Positions 21,325-32,289 of a stretch of DNA of 64,000 bases are shown one piece after another. The notes under the pieces are model-generated. The model was not told where the DNA came from, ran no database searches, and was given only the letters and a program-made list of their open reading frames with translations. The position numbers and the translations under genes were made by a program. This DNA is from Panopea generosa. Its lineage: Eukaryota; Mollusca; Bivalvia; Adapedonta; Hiatellidae. Numbering within the stretch: position 1 is the stretch's first letter; each line of letters begins with the position of its first letter. The DNA is taken from contig CM055906.1 in the NCBI GenBank assembly GCA_029582155.1, positions 13,926,343 to 13,990,342 of the forward strand, in the 5' to 3' direction.

Positions 21325-21985
21325 ATGCATGGAAGTGGACAAAAGCTTTATGGATGTGCTGTATGTAAGAAGAGAACAAAGCCCAAAGAACGCCGCTCAA
21401 TCAATAAAAACATATAGAAATATCTGCAAAAGAGACTATTCCTTGAAACGAAAGAAGCCGATATTATATGCAATAAATGTAGACATACATACTATTTAGC
21501 AGAAACAGCAACAGGGCGTGGGCCTGCAAAGGTAAGAATGATCACAGTGACCCTGACTACGTACCTAAAACTAGTACAAAGACTTCATTCAGTCCACCAT
21601 CTGTAACATTAAACTTGCAGTCAACAAGCAAAACACACTAAAGGTGCTTGATATGCAAACAGCCAGGACCTAAACGGGTTGAAGTGCCATCGTAGGCACG
21701 TCTACGTGCATTTTTGGATCATAATATTCTAATACCTGCGGGATCTAGATGTTGCTCTGTTCACATCGATCAAGATATATTTTAGAAGGGGCATTGCAAA
21801 ATGTTCCGGTAGTTGACCAGATATACTTAAATAGAACTACAATTCTCAAACTCATCAAGCAACTTCGAGAAGTATGTTGTCGCAGGCAAAATAAAGTTGA
21901 TTTTGACAACTTGAAATATGCCGATTACCGTAGTCTTACAGGCCTTTCTCGTTTTCAGTTCGAAGATTTATTCAAACATTTGGTA
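21325..21985 (+). pseudogene. Harbinger/DDE_4-like transposase N-terminal pseudogene
   Basis: The first block, 21325-21531, reads MHGSGQKLYGCAVCKKR and, after one stop, ICNKCRHTYYL: two C-x2-C pairs of a zinc ribbon. It is preceded by TTTTCCATTTCAG and followed by AAGGTAAGA, which look like splice sites. The second block has DYVPKTST, CLICKQPGPKRVEV, then RAFLDHNILIPAGSRCCSVH, with three stops. After a frameshift comes LNRTTILKLIKQLREV, then DYRSLTGLSRFQFEDLFKHL. This order matches N-termini I recall from mollusc and cnidarian DDE_Tnp_4/HARBI-like proteins. The catalytic domain is missing because the similarity stops at about 21985, where LINE sequence begins. Confidence 0.5.
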
Positions 21986-23115
21986 ACACACACTCTTTTT
22001 GGAAAAGCGTTCTCGTTAATATCTGACAAACTATCCGTCCAAGTTTCTGTTAATAACACCAAGTTATTATTTTCAAAAATAATTTTTAATTCCTCACTTT
22101 TTAATTTATTTGTTCGTCTGCTAACAATTCCTTGTATATTTAGTATACTCACACGCAGGTTAACCTTCTCCGTGCTGTCCTAGTCTCTTGAAACAACACT
22201 GGGTGATTTGTCCCGTGCAGAATTATCATAAGAACATGAAGGTGACACAGTTCTATTAAAAGCATAATTCGGGGACATACATCGGTTTCGTGATTCACTG
22301 CGTTTGCGAACACCATATGGGGCAGCAGAAGACGATCTACGTTTACTTCTATTCAGTGCATGTGACACATGTGCAACTCCCACGCTTGAGTTATTTTCGG
22401 ATGATTGTTTACATGACTTGTTTTTGTCGGGTTTTTTTGCACCGGAATATTAACAAGGGATGTCGATGGTAGCAGAAAATCCACTGACGTAAAGAATGTG
22501 CTAGCCTCAGAAAAACCATCTCGACGATTTTTTTTCGTTATATGTTCGCTGGTAGCAACGTCAATGGTATCCTTGATACAATCATATATTGTGTACGCAT
22601 TTTGTGCAGGGGGTTATTGTTCAAACATAGGTATTGTATGGTCGTTAAGATTAACATTTCGATGGCATTTAACATTATGGAGGTCAGGTATACAACTCCT
22701 ATTTAAAAGATGTGACTAATCCGGAAACTCATCTTGAATAATACGGCCATTAGATAATAGTTTTGCTGGGTAAACTATCTTTGGTTTGGATCTGGGATCA
22801 TTGGATCTTATTTCCTTTAGTTTGGGCCATATACGTTTACTCGCTTCGCTGATTTTTCGGGGAAAGTCATAGTCAATTGAAAAGGGGGTATTTTTCAACC
22901 GACTTACTCTGCTTATGATATCGTTAATCATATCGTAATCTCTGAAATTTATTATAATTCGCCGCTTGTGAAATCGTTTACCCTGTATACGTTGTCCAAG
23001 CCTGTGTGCCCGTGCTATGTAAACATCCCGTGGATTTAGGTCAAATCTACTAATAACACAGCTAGAATCCTTTTGACAGGCCGTGATTATGAATATGGTG
23101 GTATCATGAATGTTG
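21985..23115 (-). pseudogene. LINE 5' fragment: ORF1 C-terminus and start of the ORF2 endonuclease
   Basis: On the minus strand, about 23040-22716 reads IARAHRLGQRIQGKRFHKRR, DYDMINDIISRVSRL, YDFPRKISEASKRIWPKLKE and KIVYPAKLLSNGRIIQDEFP. This matches the RNA-binding and C-terminal domains of L1-like ORF1 proteins (ERAHR.G; DFP..I...R..L.P; KIVYPAKL). A poorly conserved stretch rich in Ser and Arg follows. Then 22152-21985 reads ILNIQGIVSRRTNKLKSEEL and LVLLTETWTDSLSD, the start of an AP-endonuclease domain (ETW). The rest of ORF2 is absent. The left boundary abuts the Harbinger-like fragment. A missing 3' end is odd for a LINE and implies later deletion or rearrangement. Confidence 0.65.
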
Positions 23116-23149
23116 GATTGACTTCCGGAAAAGGGTCAAGTTATTTGTT

Positions 23150-23407
23150 TATGTCATCTAGGACTGACAAATGACGGGTCAATTTAACCACTCTTTTCTG
23201 GGATCCTGACAGGTTAATCAGTACTTGAATGCACCCATCTTCGCATGAAACTGACCACTTTCTCACTTAAATCAGTGGTGAGAGACGAATGGCAATGTGA
23301 TGTAATTTCGTATATCAATCAACACGGATATTATGGCCTGCCGGAGAATCGAACTCACGACCTCTGATTTGTCAGACGCTGCCGACTCAGCTTAACGGAC
23401 CCGACTA
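23150..23407 (-). mobile_element. SINE family 2 copy
   Basis: Read on the minus strand: head ending GGTCGTGAGTTCGATTCTCC (B box), then CATTCGTCTCTCACCACTGA, AAGTGAGAAAGTGGTCAGTT and CAAGTACTGATTAACCTGTC, all shared with other family-2 copies. Confidence 0.8.
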
Positions 23408-23409
23408 TA

Positions 23410-23744
23410 TCTATGTAAGAAGCAATTCAAATCGTTATTTACAATTTAATTATAATGTTTTATTTAATATTAGATAGTGCTATAACGTTACGCACTAAGG
23501 TTATATGTAATATAAGAGCAATAATATGGCATATTACTTCCAATCAGACATTTTTCAAAGCCACGCATGGTATTTATTTAGAGCTGTATATTTCCACTAA
23601 CTTGTCGATATTCTGAGGTACCCGAAATAATACTTAATAATCAATATAAATATTTATACATGTATATCAGTATACGTATGTAAGTATTAAATAGCAACAG
23701 CTTTTGGCATATTTCTAGAATGAGCGTAGAGGAATCGATTGACA

Positions 23745-23818
<74 letters not shown>

Positions 23819-24951
23819 TTTCGTTTCAAACGACAGTGGAATAATCCATGATCGTAGAAATAAATTTATTTCAAATGTCGGTGCATTAATTTATAAATAA
23901 TAAGGGTCGGCTAGTTCTAACAACATTTCTTCAGGTCATTCCGGATTAAATATTCATATAAAAAATGTTTATGAAGTTGAAATACAATTCTGTAACTATA
24001 AAAATATTTGAAGTGATTAAATATGTAAGAACTATATGTATTTGATGAAAGTGACGATGGAGCAAACTTGACGACTGATATCTTTTTAAAGCAAGCTGTA
24101 AATACTCACTAATTTATTGTATATATTTCTGATGTACACGAAATTATACTTTATGATCAACATTTATGTATTAAGTAGCAACATCTTAGCGATATTTCCA
24201 GAATGAGTGCATAGACTGACAACTATAATGGTAATTATTTATTCTTTCGTTTCAATCGACATCGCATGTATTGGGAATAATCCATGATTGTAGAAATAAA
24301 ACTTTCTTAACATTTTATAATATTGTTTCAATTGTCGGTGCATTAATTTATAAATAATTAATACTCGTGTAAATACAACTGCTATACAGCCGATACCTCT
24401 ATTTCAACAGGCAGTGCGTGCATACAAAAAGTAATTCATGATGGTCAGAGCAATAATGTTTTATTCAATAAGTAATTGCCCTAGCACTAAAACGTTACTT
24501 TCACATACGTTATGTGTGTGATATGCCATATTACTTTTCATTAGTATTAAAAGCTCAGCTTAGTTTATTGCTTTGTGTATATATATTGCAAGTTAGCCAT
24601 AGGGTCGGGCCACTAGTTCTAACATTACTTAAAGCCGACTGAATATTCATATATAAATACTGATCAAGATGAAATACAATATTGTCAATTGAAAAATATT
24701 TGAAGTGATTAAATATCTAAGAATTATATGTATTTGATGACGATGGAGTGATTTTTACAGAGAGGAGTACGATCGACGAATGATATTCATTTAAAAGATG
24801 TAAATGCTTTTTAATTTATTGTTACTTTTCTAATGTACATGAATTATACTATATAATCAACATATATGTATTGAATAGAAACAGTTTAGGGATACTTCCA
24901 GCCTGTATTGGCACAATTATTTAAGATTATCAAATTGTAAATGTATGCACT
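23410..24951. repeat. Degenerate large tandem duplication, two to three partial copies
   Basis: Ordered blocks recur: GAGCAATAAT...GCCATATTAC (23510 and 24445); ATTCTTTCGTTTCAA followed by GGAATAATCCATGAT (23815 and 24240); GTCGGTGCATTAATTTATAA (23878 and 24336); GGGTCGG...ACTAGTTCTAACA (23905 and 24605); TATTTGAAGTGATTAAATAT (24007 and 24699); and AGTAGCAACA...TTTCCAGAATGAG (23684, 24175, partly 24876). The copies share order but differ by indels of up to several hundred bases. They are old, unlike the crisp short-period arrays. Confidence 0.65.
23752..23816. repeat. (TA)n microsatellite
   Basis: About 32 uninterrupted TA units, self-complementary and likely to extrude as a hairpin. Confidence 0.95.
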
Positions 24952-25438
24952 ACAGTGTCTGCATTAATACAACATTTCATGATCAACGTAATGAAATTGC
25001 TATACGACACTGCATACTTCTGTTTAAACGTACAGTGTCTGCATAAATTCAACATTTCATGAACATCGTAATGAAATTGCTATACGACACTGCATACTTT
25101 TGTTTAAACGTACAGTGTCTGCATTAATTCAACATTTCATGATCAACGTAATGAAATTGCTATAAGACACTGCATACTTTTGTTTAAACGTACAGTGTCT
25201 GCATTAATACAACAATTCATGATCAACGTAATGAAATTGCTATATGACACTGAATACTTTTGTTTAAACATACAGTGTATTAATTCAACATTTCATGATC
25301 ATCGTAACGGAATTGATATACGACACTGTATACTACTGTTTAAACATACTGTGTCTGCATTAATACACAATTTCATGATCAACGTAATGAAATTGCTATA
25401 CGACACTGTAAACTTCTGTATAAACCTACAGTGCATAA
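24952..25438. repeat. 80-bp tandem array, about 6 units
   Basis: ACAGTGTCTGCATTAATTCA starts units at 24952, 25032, 25112, 25192, 25272 (shortened) and about 25348. Each unit has two dyads: ATTTCAT and ATGAAAT separated by 10 bp, and GACACTG and CAGTGTC separated by about 20 bp across the unit junction. The 102-codon frame at 25180-25488 is a by-product. Confidence 0.92.
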
Positions 25439-25439
25439 A

Positions 25440-25865
25440 TAACTTGATTCATGGTCGATTTTTCATTTGCAGTGCATGTGTTTTGTGATTGTAATATATT
25501 CTATAATTATACAGTAAGATCATGCTTTAGCTTCGGAAAATTAACACAGTACTTTTTCTTGATTATAAAAAGTAAACAATCATTAGTTAATCAACTACTA
25601 GTGCATAATCAGGCCTGCCTAATTATTTAGGGTGTTTTTGTAGTTAGAACATAGTATCACTGCATACGGTTAACTCCAATTATACCAGCATTCATGGTTC
25701 GCCTAACAGAAATGCATTTAACTATTTAGTTGTAATTGGATTGATGATGATTGAAAACATCTCTTTTGGGAAGTATTCTTTTAATGATTAAGCACATGCT
25801 ATATGGAAAAATGGATTTTTCTCTACCGTTAGGTTAGTGACAAACGAGTAAGCTTATTATAATGG
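25440..25865. other. No feature seen
   Basis: AT-rich sequence between the 80-bp array and the THAP repeat, with nothing recognisable. Confidence 0.4.
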
Positions 25866-26591
25866 CTGCCACTGTTGGGCTCTTTTGATATAGTGTAAAA
25901 TGTAGAACGTGGTGGAACTTTACTTCTCTTGTGGTTACACAAGGACACACAACAATAGTCATCCGGCGGCATTTTAATTGAACTGAAATAAAATTCATAT
26001 AACAATTAACTTAAGTCACTAATAAAAAGTTGATGAGTAAAAAAATAAGATAAAATTGTTTTTATGAAACATGTACAGTTTAATTTACGCGGGAATATTC
26101 GTTTCTGTGTTGAAACTAGGCTACTACAACTGGTACAAAACAGCCTCAGAGACGGAGTTTTAAACATCTAATTCGTCTTTATATATCTATAATAAATTAT
26201 GTTTTTGAAACAAATTAATTAATTTCTTCTGCAAGACTAACTTTTCTTAATAATTTACACTTATATACCAGACACACACACACCATTTTACATTATGCTA
26301 ACACCACCCACTTACAACAGTAATAAAAGTCACAATAAAAAGGTAATCATGGTCAACAACCGCATCATTTCTTAAGTTCATCATTGATACTAGCATTCTC
26401 TCTAAAATTAAACTTCATTAAACTGCTTTAATAAATTTTTGTGTTGTTAATGTATGAACATTCAATTTACTTACGTGAAAATCTACATTGTTTCAGCAGT
26501 GAACGCGGTGAAACGAATTCCCAGAGCTCATAGTCTCGCGCAAAATCTCGCTCTCGCACGCAACGAGAATTCGGGATTTCGAAGAGGTCAA
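25866..26591 (-). mobile_element. THAP-bearing dispersed repeat, copy 2 (empty MITE site)
   Basis: Closely similar to copy 1 from TGCCACTGTTGGGCTCTTTT to GAAGAGGTCAAT, in the same orientation. It retains about 50 bp (CTCATAGTCTCGCGCAAAAT region) missing from copy 1. On the minus strand it encodes MPPDDYCCVSLCNHKR, again a truncated THAP-like start after a TTTCAG-type acceptor. It has one TTAA at 26428-26431 where copy 1 carries the MITE. No terminal inverted repeats of the repeat itself were identified. Confidence 0.65.
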
Positions 26592-27835
26592 TGGATTATT
26601 GATCAGACAGGGGATACCATATGTTTGCGTTTGTGTATAACATACCTGGATCGGGAGATGTCAGGTATATACTAAGCATAAGTACATACCATGTGTTAAA
26701 TGGTCATTAAAAAAGTGATACTGGTAACAAATTCCTAGAAAATGTTGTGTCATTTTAGAAATGATGTTTCGAACCGCATTATGGGGCAAATATTTGACAT
26801 ATTATTTCTTTGGAAATTGTTAGATATCACAAAACCATTCAATTTAAGAAAAAATTTGTGACGAATATCTTTTATTCCATGTAAGACATAATACAATATT
26901 ATACAAAAGTTGTTCAGGTATCAATGTATAAGGTATGATTTTGAAACTTAACACATTATAGAGTAACTGTACATAAATAACAAGACATTAATACAATGTC
27001 TTACAAGTAATATTTTTTATCAATACAAACAAATTGAAGAGATCAACAGGAGAAAAGATAAGAGCTAGAAGATTACAGTCGAGGAGCTATATGCAGTATA
27101 TTTTTGTAGTGTTAGTTGACATAATTCCCCATTTAATTTCGTGTGACCTAATTTTGTTTTTGATTTTTCAATATTGCAGTAAGTCTATTTGTTTGCTTTT
27201 AATGTGGTAAGAATTCTGCAATGCTGGAAATTGCATTACTGGAAAATGAGTAGTTTATGGATTCTGGACGCTTATTATTTTTCATATATCTTAAAGTTAA
27301 TTTACTTCCAAATTCAGTTGAAATACTGCTACACAAATGTTACTGAGCGTCATTTAATTCATATATTTCGATTGATCAAAATATTGAAATTTTCGTAGCT
27401 TCTTTGAATTTGCTGTATGTTTTTTTTATAAAATATTTTAGTTTTTTTTGTAATATATATGATTTATATTTTATCTCACTAGGTCCCGAATAAAATAAAT
27501 CGTTTCGCTGTGATTTTGGTCTATAAGACTCAAAAAACATTCCAACATCTTGACCAGCTGACAGCACTGACACCTAATACAAGGTGGACAAGGGCTATGT
27601 GACAGAATTCCTGCTTCTTGTCACAATCAGCAATAATACAGGCGATTTGCCAGAGGCAATGAGGACAAACTTTGAAGAGGTACAATTTGATATATACAAA
27701 ACAAACACTATTGTGATATGGAGAAAGGTGAACACTTATAAACAATGTAACATTTTTCAAGTTATTGCATATAAGAACAAATCTCAAGTCAGCTTTCTGG
27801 GTAGAACCAGTACCGAGTGTTAATTTTTGAGAGGC
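26592..27835. other. No feature seen
   Basis: About 1.2 kb of AT-rich sequence. Frames of 65-85 codons at 27189, 27376, 27530 and 27584 overlap one another on both strands, and none carries a motif I recognise. Confidence 0.4.
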
Positions 27836-27837
27836 AT

Positions 27838-27905
27838 TGGGTCGAGCTGGGGATCAAACTTACATCCTCTTGTGTGAACAGACACTACTATCTACCAAAC
27901 TAACG
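27838..27905 (-). mobile_element. tRNA-like SINE head, degenerate
   Basis: On the minus strand it has a TGTAAGTTTGATCCCCAGCT B box and an upstream GTTAGTTTGGTAGATAG segment resembling an A box. No conserved body follows. Confidence 0.45.
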
Positions 27906-28159
27906 TCCGCTGTTTTTTTTAATAAACTTTTGACAGCCTCTCAGAAAGCAAAGTGATCAACGCAATTTATTTGCTCACCTGATGCAACAGTATTATGTGC
28001 AATATTATTACCTTTATGTAAAATCAGATGGAAAATAAACTTTCTATGATTACTTTATTAAAGTGGGCATATTTACAATGAATAATGCATTTATTGACAA
28101 TTCAGTTTTCTGTTCAAGAAAAAGACTGCATTTTCCCACAGATTTGCAAATAACTGACA

Positions 28160-28265
28160 TACTGTCTCACATACACATATTTTGACCAAGCTAGGCTCGA
28201 ACCCACAGCCTCAGCAGTGAGAGGTACATGATTTTGAGATTAATATGTCCGATAAGCCAGGTGGA
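28160..28265 (-). mobile_element. SINE family 3 head, partial
   Basis: Minus-strand tRNA-like head: ATGTACCTCTCACTGCTGAG then GGGTTCGAGCCTAG (B box). It shares the CTCTCAC(T/C)(G/A)CTGAG segment with the family-3 copy at 53272-53425. Confidence 0.5.
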
Positions 28266-28384
28266 GTTCAACAGATGGGTCAATCCTTAAAATGTTCGTT
28301 TGCTGTGCTCTGACCCAGTATTTTTCAAGTAGATTGGTAGCTATTCATATTTTTGCCATTTTTGATTTTACATAATACACATCC

Positions 28385-28990
28385 CCCGTGGCATGGTGAT
28401 CCGAGGCGTCATCTCAAGATCACTTACTTCTCACCGCTTAGATCGTAGGTTCAAGTCCTGCTATGTCCAAAACTTTATATGAGAAAGTTTGCCAGTGACT
28501 TGTGGAAGGACAGTGGTTCTACTCATATGCGTGGTCTAGCGGTAGAACGTCCGCCTTGCATGCGGATGGTCGTGGGTTCAATCCCCGGCCGGGTCATACC
28601 AAGGACTTTAAAAATGGTACTAGAAGCTTCCTCGCTTGACGCTCAGCATTTAGAGGATAGTTTTAGGTCTGGTAGGCCCGGTGTCAGTATAATGTGACTG
28701 GGTGGGGTATCATACCATGTGTCTGCGGCATGATACTCCAGTGTGACAGCGCTTAGAATACTGTCTCAAGTAGACACCGTCGTGATATGGCTGAAAAATT
28801 GTTGAAAGCGACGCTAAACACAATACAACAACAACAACAACAACTACTCATATGCATTCTGAGATCTTCCTCCACCAAATAAACTGGGTCAGGAGCATAG
28901 CTTCTTGTAGGCACTGTAGCCATGTGTCTACACTGGATCAGGAGCGTAGCTTCCTATAGGCACTGTAGACACGTGTCTACACCTTTAATC
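28385..28990 (+). mobile_element. SINE family 3 copy, split by a SINE family 1 insertion
   Basis: The head has GTGGCATGGTGATCCGAGGC and the B box GTAGGTTCAAGTCCTG. The body reads GAGAAAGTTTGCCAGTGACT, TGTGGAAGGACAGTGG, then, after the interruption at 28531-28843, CTGAGATCTTCCTCCACCAA and AAACTGGGTCAGGAGC. The GTTTGCC.GT.ACTTG.GGAAGG.CGGTG core and the later CTTCCTCCACCA are shared with a SINE that I recall as widespread in molluscs. Confidence 0.7.
28531..28843 (+). mobile_element. SINE family 1, full-length copy with target-site duplication
   Basis: Same head and body as 5592-5902, ending in CAACAACAACAA. A 12-bp duplication CTACTCATATGC flanks it at 28519-28530 and 28844-28855, proving insertion by target-primed reverse transcription into the family-3 SINE. 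It is therefore younger than that copy. Confidence 0.93.
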
Positions 28991-29283
28991 TGAGAAATCA
29001 AAAAAGATAAAAATGCAATAAAACTCAGACCCAAGGCACATTCATTTTACCCTTTAATAGAGTGAACATACCTTAAAAGTTAAAACATTACATTTATATG
29101 GATATAAAACTGTAAATTCATGGTTAATATTAATGCAGGTATGTGTCTATCCACGCTGAGATTTTAAAGAACAACTTCCATTTTCTCTTCCGCCATGTTC
29201 AATATTTTTTCTCTCAAAGAAGCTGGTTGTTTAAAGCGGTGTCAATATAGAAATCACCCAGTCAAACTGATCTCGTCATCATA
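28991..29283. other. No feature seen
   Basis: Spacer between the nested SINE pair and the 21-bp array. Confidence 0.4.
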
Positions 29284-29903
29284 AGGAAGTTTTGACATAA
29301 TATAATGAAGAATGCACATAATATAATAAACTTTCGACAAGATATAATAAAGTTTCGACATAATGTAATAAAGTTTCTACATAATATGATAAAGTTCCGA
29401 CAAGATATAATAAAGTGTCTACATAATATAATAAAGTTTCTACATAATATAATAAAGTTTCTACATAATGTAATAAACAATCTACATAATGTAATGAAGT
29501 ATCTACAGAATATAATAAAGTATCTACATAATGTAACGAAGAATCTACAGAATATAATAAAGTATCCACATAATGTAATAAACAGTCTACATAATGTAAT
29601 AAACAGTCTACATAATATAATAACGTATCTACACAATATAATGACGTATCTACATAATGTAATGAAATATCTACAGAATATAATAAAGTATCCACATAAT
29701 GTAATTATGTATCTACATAATGTAATGAAGTATCTACACAATATGATGACGTATCTACATAATGTAATAAACAGTCTACATAATATAATAAAGTATCTAC
29801 AAAATGTAATGAAGTATCGACATAATGTAATAAAGTATCGACATAATGTAATAACGCATCTACATAATATAATGATGAATGCACACGATATAATAAAGAA
29901 TAT
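29284..29903. repeat. 21-bp tandem array, about 29 units
   Basis: Unit AAGTATCTACATAATGTAATA with frequent ATATAAT/ATGTAAT alternation. The period is a multiple of 3, so several frames on both strands stay open, including 29262-29912 (-, seven-residue unit FITLCRY) and 29305-29907 (+, unit NVIKYLH). The dyad TACAT-A-ATGTA occurs in many units. No domain or codon bias supports coding. Confidence 0.93.
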
Positions 29904-30137
29904 ATAATACATATAAAATGGACCACATAAGACAGCTATGACGTTCCATATGAATGTATGATTGAATATATAATTGAATACATAATTTAATACACGATTA
30001 AATATTTACTATATAAATGAATATAAAATACATGGTTTATTAGATTATTAGTAGTTGAAATATAAATTCAATGAAATTAAGAAATATAAGCATACTGATG
30101 AAGTTTCTCGATCCCCGGTGACTTCTCAAACACGGTA

Positions 30138-30384
30138 CTGGTTCAATATTTAGCGTCAATTTTATGCTATCGAGGGTTAACAGACGATCACTTAACATAA
30201 CCACTGTTTCTTGGGATCCTGAAAGGTTAACCAGTACTCGAGCATATCCCATCTCCGAATCAGCGGTGGGAGACGAATGCCGTATATCAATCATCACGGA
30301 GACTGTTGCCGGGCGGGGATTCGAACTCACGACCCCTGGATTGATAGTCAGACGCGTAACCGACTGAGCTAATCAGGCCCGACT
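30138..30384 (-). mobile_element. SINE family 2 copy (first of a tandem pair)
   Basis: Minus-strand head GATTAGCTCAGTCGGTTACG (A box) and CGTGAGTTCGAATCCCCGCC (B box), body CAGTCTCCGTGATGATTGAT, and 3' end GATCGTCTGTTAACCCTCGA followed by TAAATATTGAACC. It has lost a segment that is present in the second copy. Confidence 0.85.
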
Positions 30385-30484
30385 CAATCGATCCAACATA
30401 AATAAATATAACTTCTGTGACCACTGTTCATGTATAGCAGGTATTTAACACATCAAATTAAGTTGACGTTTGTCTTCAGTTGAT

Positions 30485-30766
30485 TGATTGATTGAATGTT
30501 TAGCGTCATTTTTATGCCATCGAGGGCTAACAGACGATCAGTTAACCTAACCACTGTTTCCTGGGATTAATCAGCACTCGAGCACACCCCATCTCTGCAA
30601 GTAACTGATAACTTTCCCACTTGAATCAGTGGTGAGAGACGAATAATAATGAGACACAATGTCGTATAGCAATCATCACGGAGACTGTTGCCTGGCGGGG
30701 ATTCGAACTCACGACCCCTGGATTGATAGTCAGACGCGTAACCGACTGAGCTAATCAGGGCCGGCT
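30485..30766 (-). mobile_element. SINE family 2 copy (second of the tandem pair)
   Basis: The most complete family-2 sequence here. It retains CACCACTGATTCAAGTGGG and AAGTTATCAGTTACTTGCAG, which copy 1 lost, but lacks the short GGATCCTGAAAGG part seen in the first copy. The 3' end is followed by a TGATTGATTGAT run. Confidence 0.88.
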
Positions 30767-30869
30767 CAATCGATCCAGCATAAATAAATATAACTTCTGT
30801 GACCACTGTTCATGTATAGCAGGTATTTAACACATCAAATTAAGTTGAAGCTTGTCTTCAGTTGATCAT

Positions 30870-32280
30870 CCAAAGTCTATCAATCTAAGACATTTCTTGC
30901 TAAATAGTGTTGTAATCAAAAATCAAATAAGAGTAGGTAATTTGACTACAGCCTACTTCCTAATAGCGAGACTCGGTTTCGACCAATTATTTCACAAAGT
31001 GCTTCCATGCACGTGTAGCGGGCTAAAAACAACACCAGTAACACACAAGAACATCCGTAACAGAAAAAAAAGACGAAGACGCAAACTTGGTTTCTATGGA
31101 AAATCAATTTGTTTGGTGACTTTATGGATGTTATTTCACGTTGAAATAATAACAGAAAAGTGTAATTATTATACATGTCTGTCTCTATACAAGTAGACAG
31201 ACACCGATCCCTAATGTTCAAATCTTCTCAAAACTCATTATTTATTAAATGTTGTTCTGAGACCAATCCGCACGTACTTTGTACATCATGTTAATCAGTT
31301 GTTTTACATAAAAAAAGAAATAAACTGCATAAAACGGAGCCTGTATATCAAATATTTGATAGATGGTATTATATCCATTTTTATTATTATATCCATTTTT
31401 ATTATTATATCCATTTTTATATGTCAATGAATTACCATATATAAGGCGCGTAGAAATATCGTCTTTGGTTCATTTTATACAATGAAAACAGTAATAAAGT
31501 CAATTGCTTTAAATTACTAAATAAAAAAAATGTTGTTGTTTTATTTTAAATTCTTTACTCACATTATTTATGTAATTGATAACAAATTAAGTATCGTCTG
31601 ACTATTGTTTTCTTATACGCATTCCAATATATGTTGTATGTTATATTTGTTATATGTAATTTTGTTATATGTAATATGTGTTATATGAAATATATGTTAT
31701 ATGTTATATTTGTAATATGTTATATTTGTTATAAATAGTATGTGTTATATGTAATATGTGTTATATGTAACATTACAAATGCTTTTTTTAACGTTATTTG
31801 TGTTGTTTGTAAAATGTTCAGGAACAGAAAAATACATATGATCATCGGATAATAACAAAGGTTGCTGTTTACAATAGTCTCTTTTGGCTCTATACAGAGT
31901 GGAACAATGCTAGTATATGTTGTATGTCATGTTAACTGTGCTTATACAACATTTGTTTAACTACAAAGAATAAAATATATCTGGAAGCATGCTAAAACGT
32001 CCATTTCCTTAATTGTGTTTTAGTTGAAATAACATAAAAATTGTTTTCGTTAAATATGTGTAACTTGTTTACATACATGGGTTAATTTATACATTTTATG
32101 TGCATGTTTGTACATGCCTTATGTGTGCGCGTTAACCTCTCCACACCTGCAGGGGAGGAAATATAGATTGTACGCTCAAGTAAAACGTAAGACAGAATAT
32201 ATTTTGCGCATTTTAAAAACATGAAAATGTATTACAGTACATGTATATGTATCAATTATAATATACTTAAGAAAACAGAG
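30870..32280. other. No gene; short AT-rich repeats
   Basis: The frame at 30852-31196 (+) is rich in basic residues late in its length but matches nothing known to me. A 15-bp TTATTATTATATCCATTTT-type triplicate is at 31371-31415, and irregular TTATATGTTATATTTG repeats are at about 31625-31770. Confidence 0.45.
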
Positions 32281-32289
32281 AAGTTTCAC

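Larger units (their letters stand above)
30138..30866. repeat. 382-bp tandem duplication carrying a SINE
   Basis: Each SINE copy is followed by the same 100-bp flank: CGATCCAACATAAATAAATA at 30389 and CGATCCAGCATAAATAAATA at 30771, both ending in GTCTTCAGTTGAT. The shared non-SINE flank shows that the second SINE arose by duplication of the locus, not by a new insertion. Confidence 0.9.

Noticed and set aside
28479-28697. 72-codon frame, also present near 62280
   Set aside because: A shadow frame through the family-1 SINE; its repetition reflects SINE copies.
29262-29912. 216-codon minus-strand and 200-codon plus-strand frames
   Set aside because: Both come from the 21-bp period of the array; seven-residue repeats with no domain, and several frames are open at once.
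30852-31196. 114-codon frame ending in a basic stretch
   Set aside because: Begins in the duplicated SINE flank, has no recognisable motif, and an overlapping minus-strand frame is also open.
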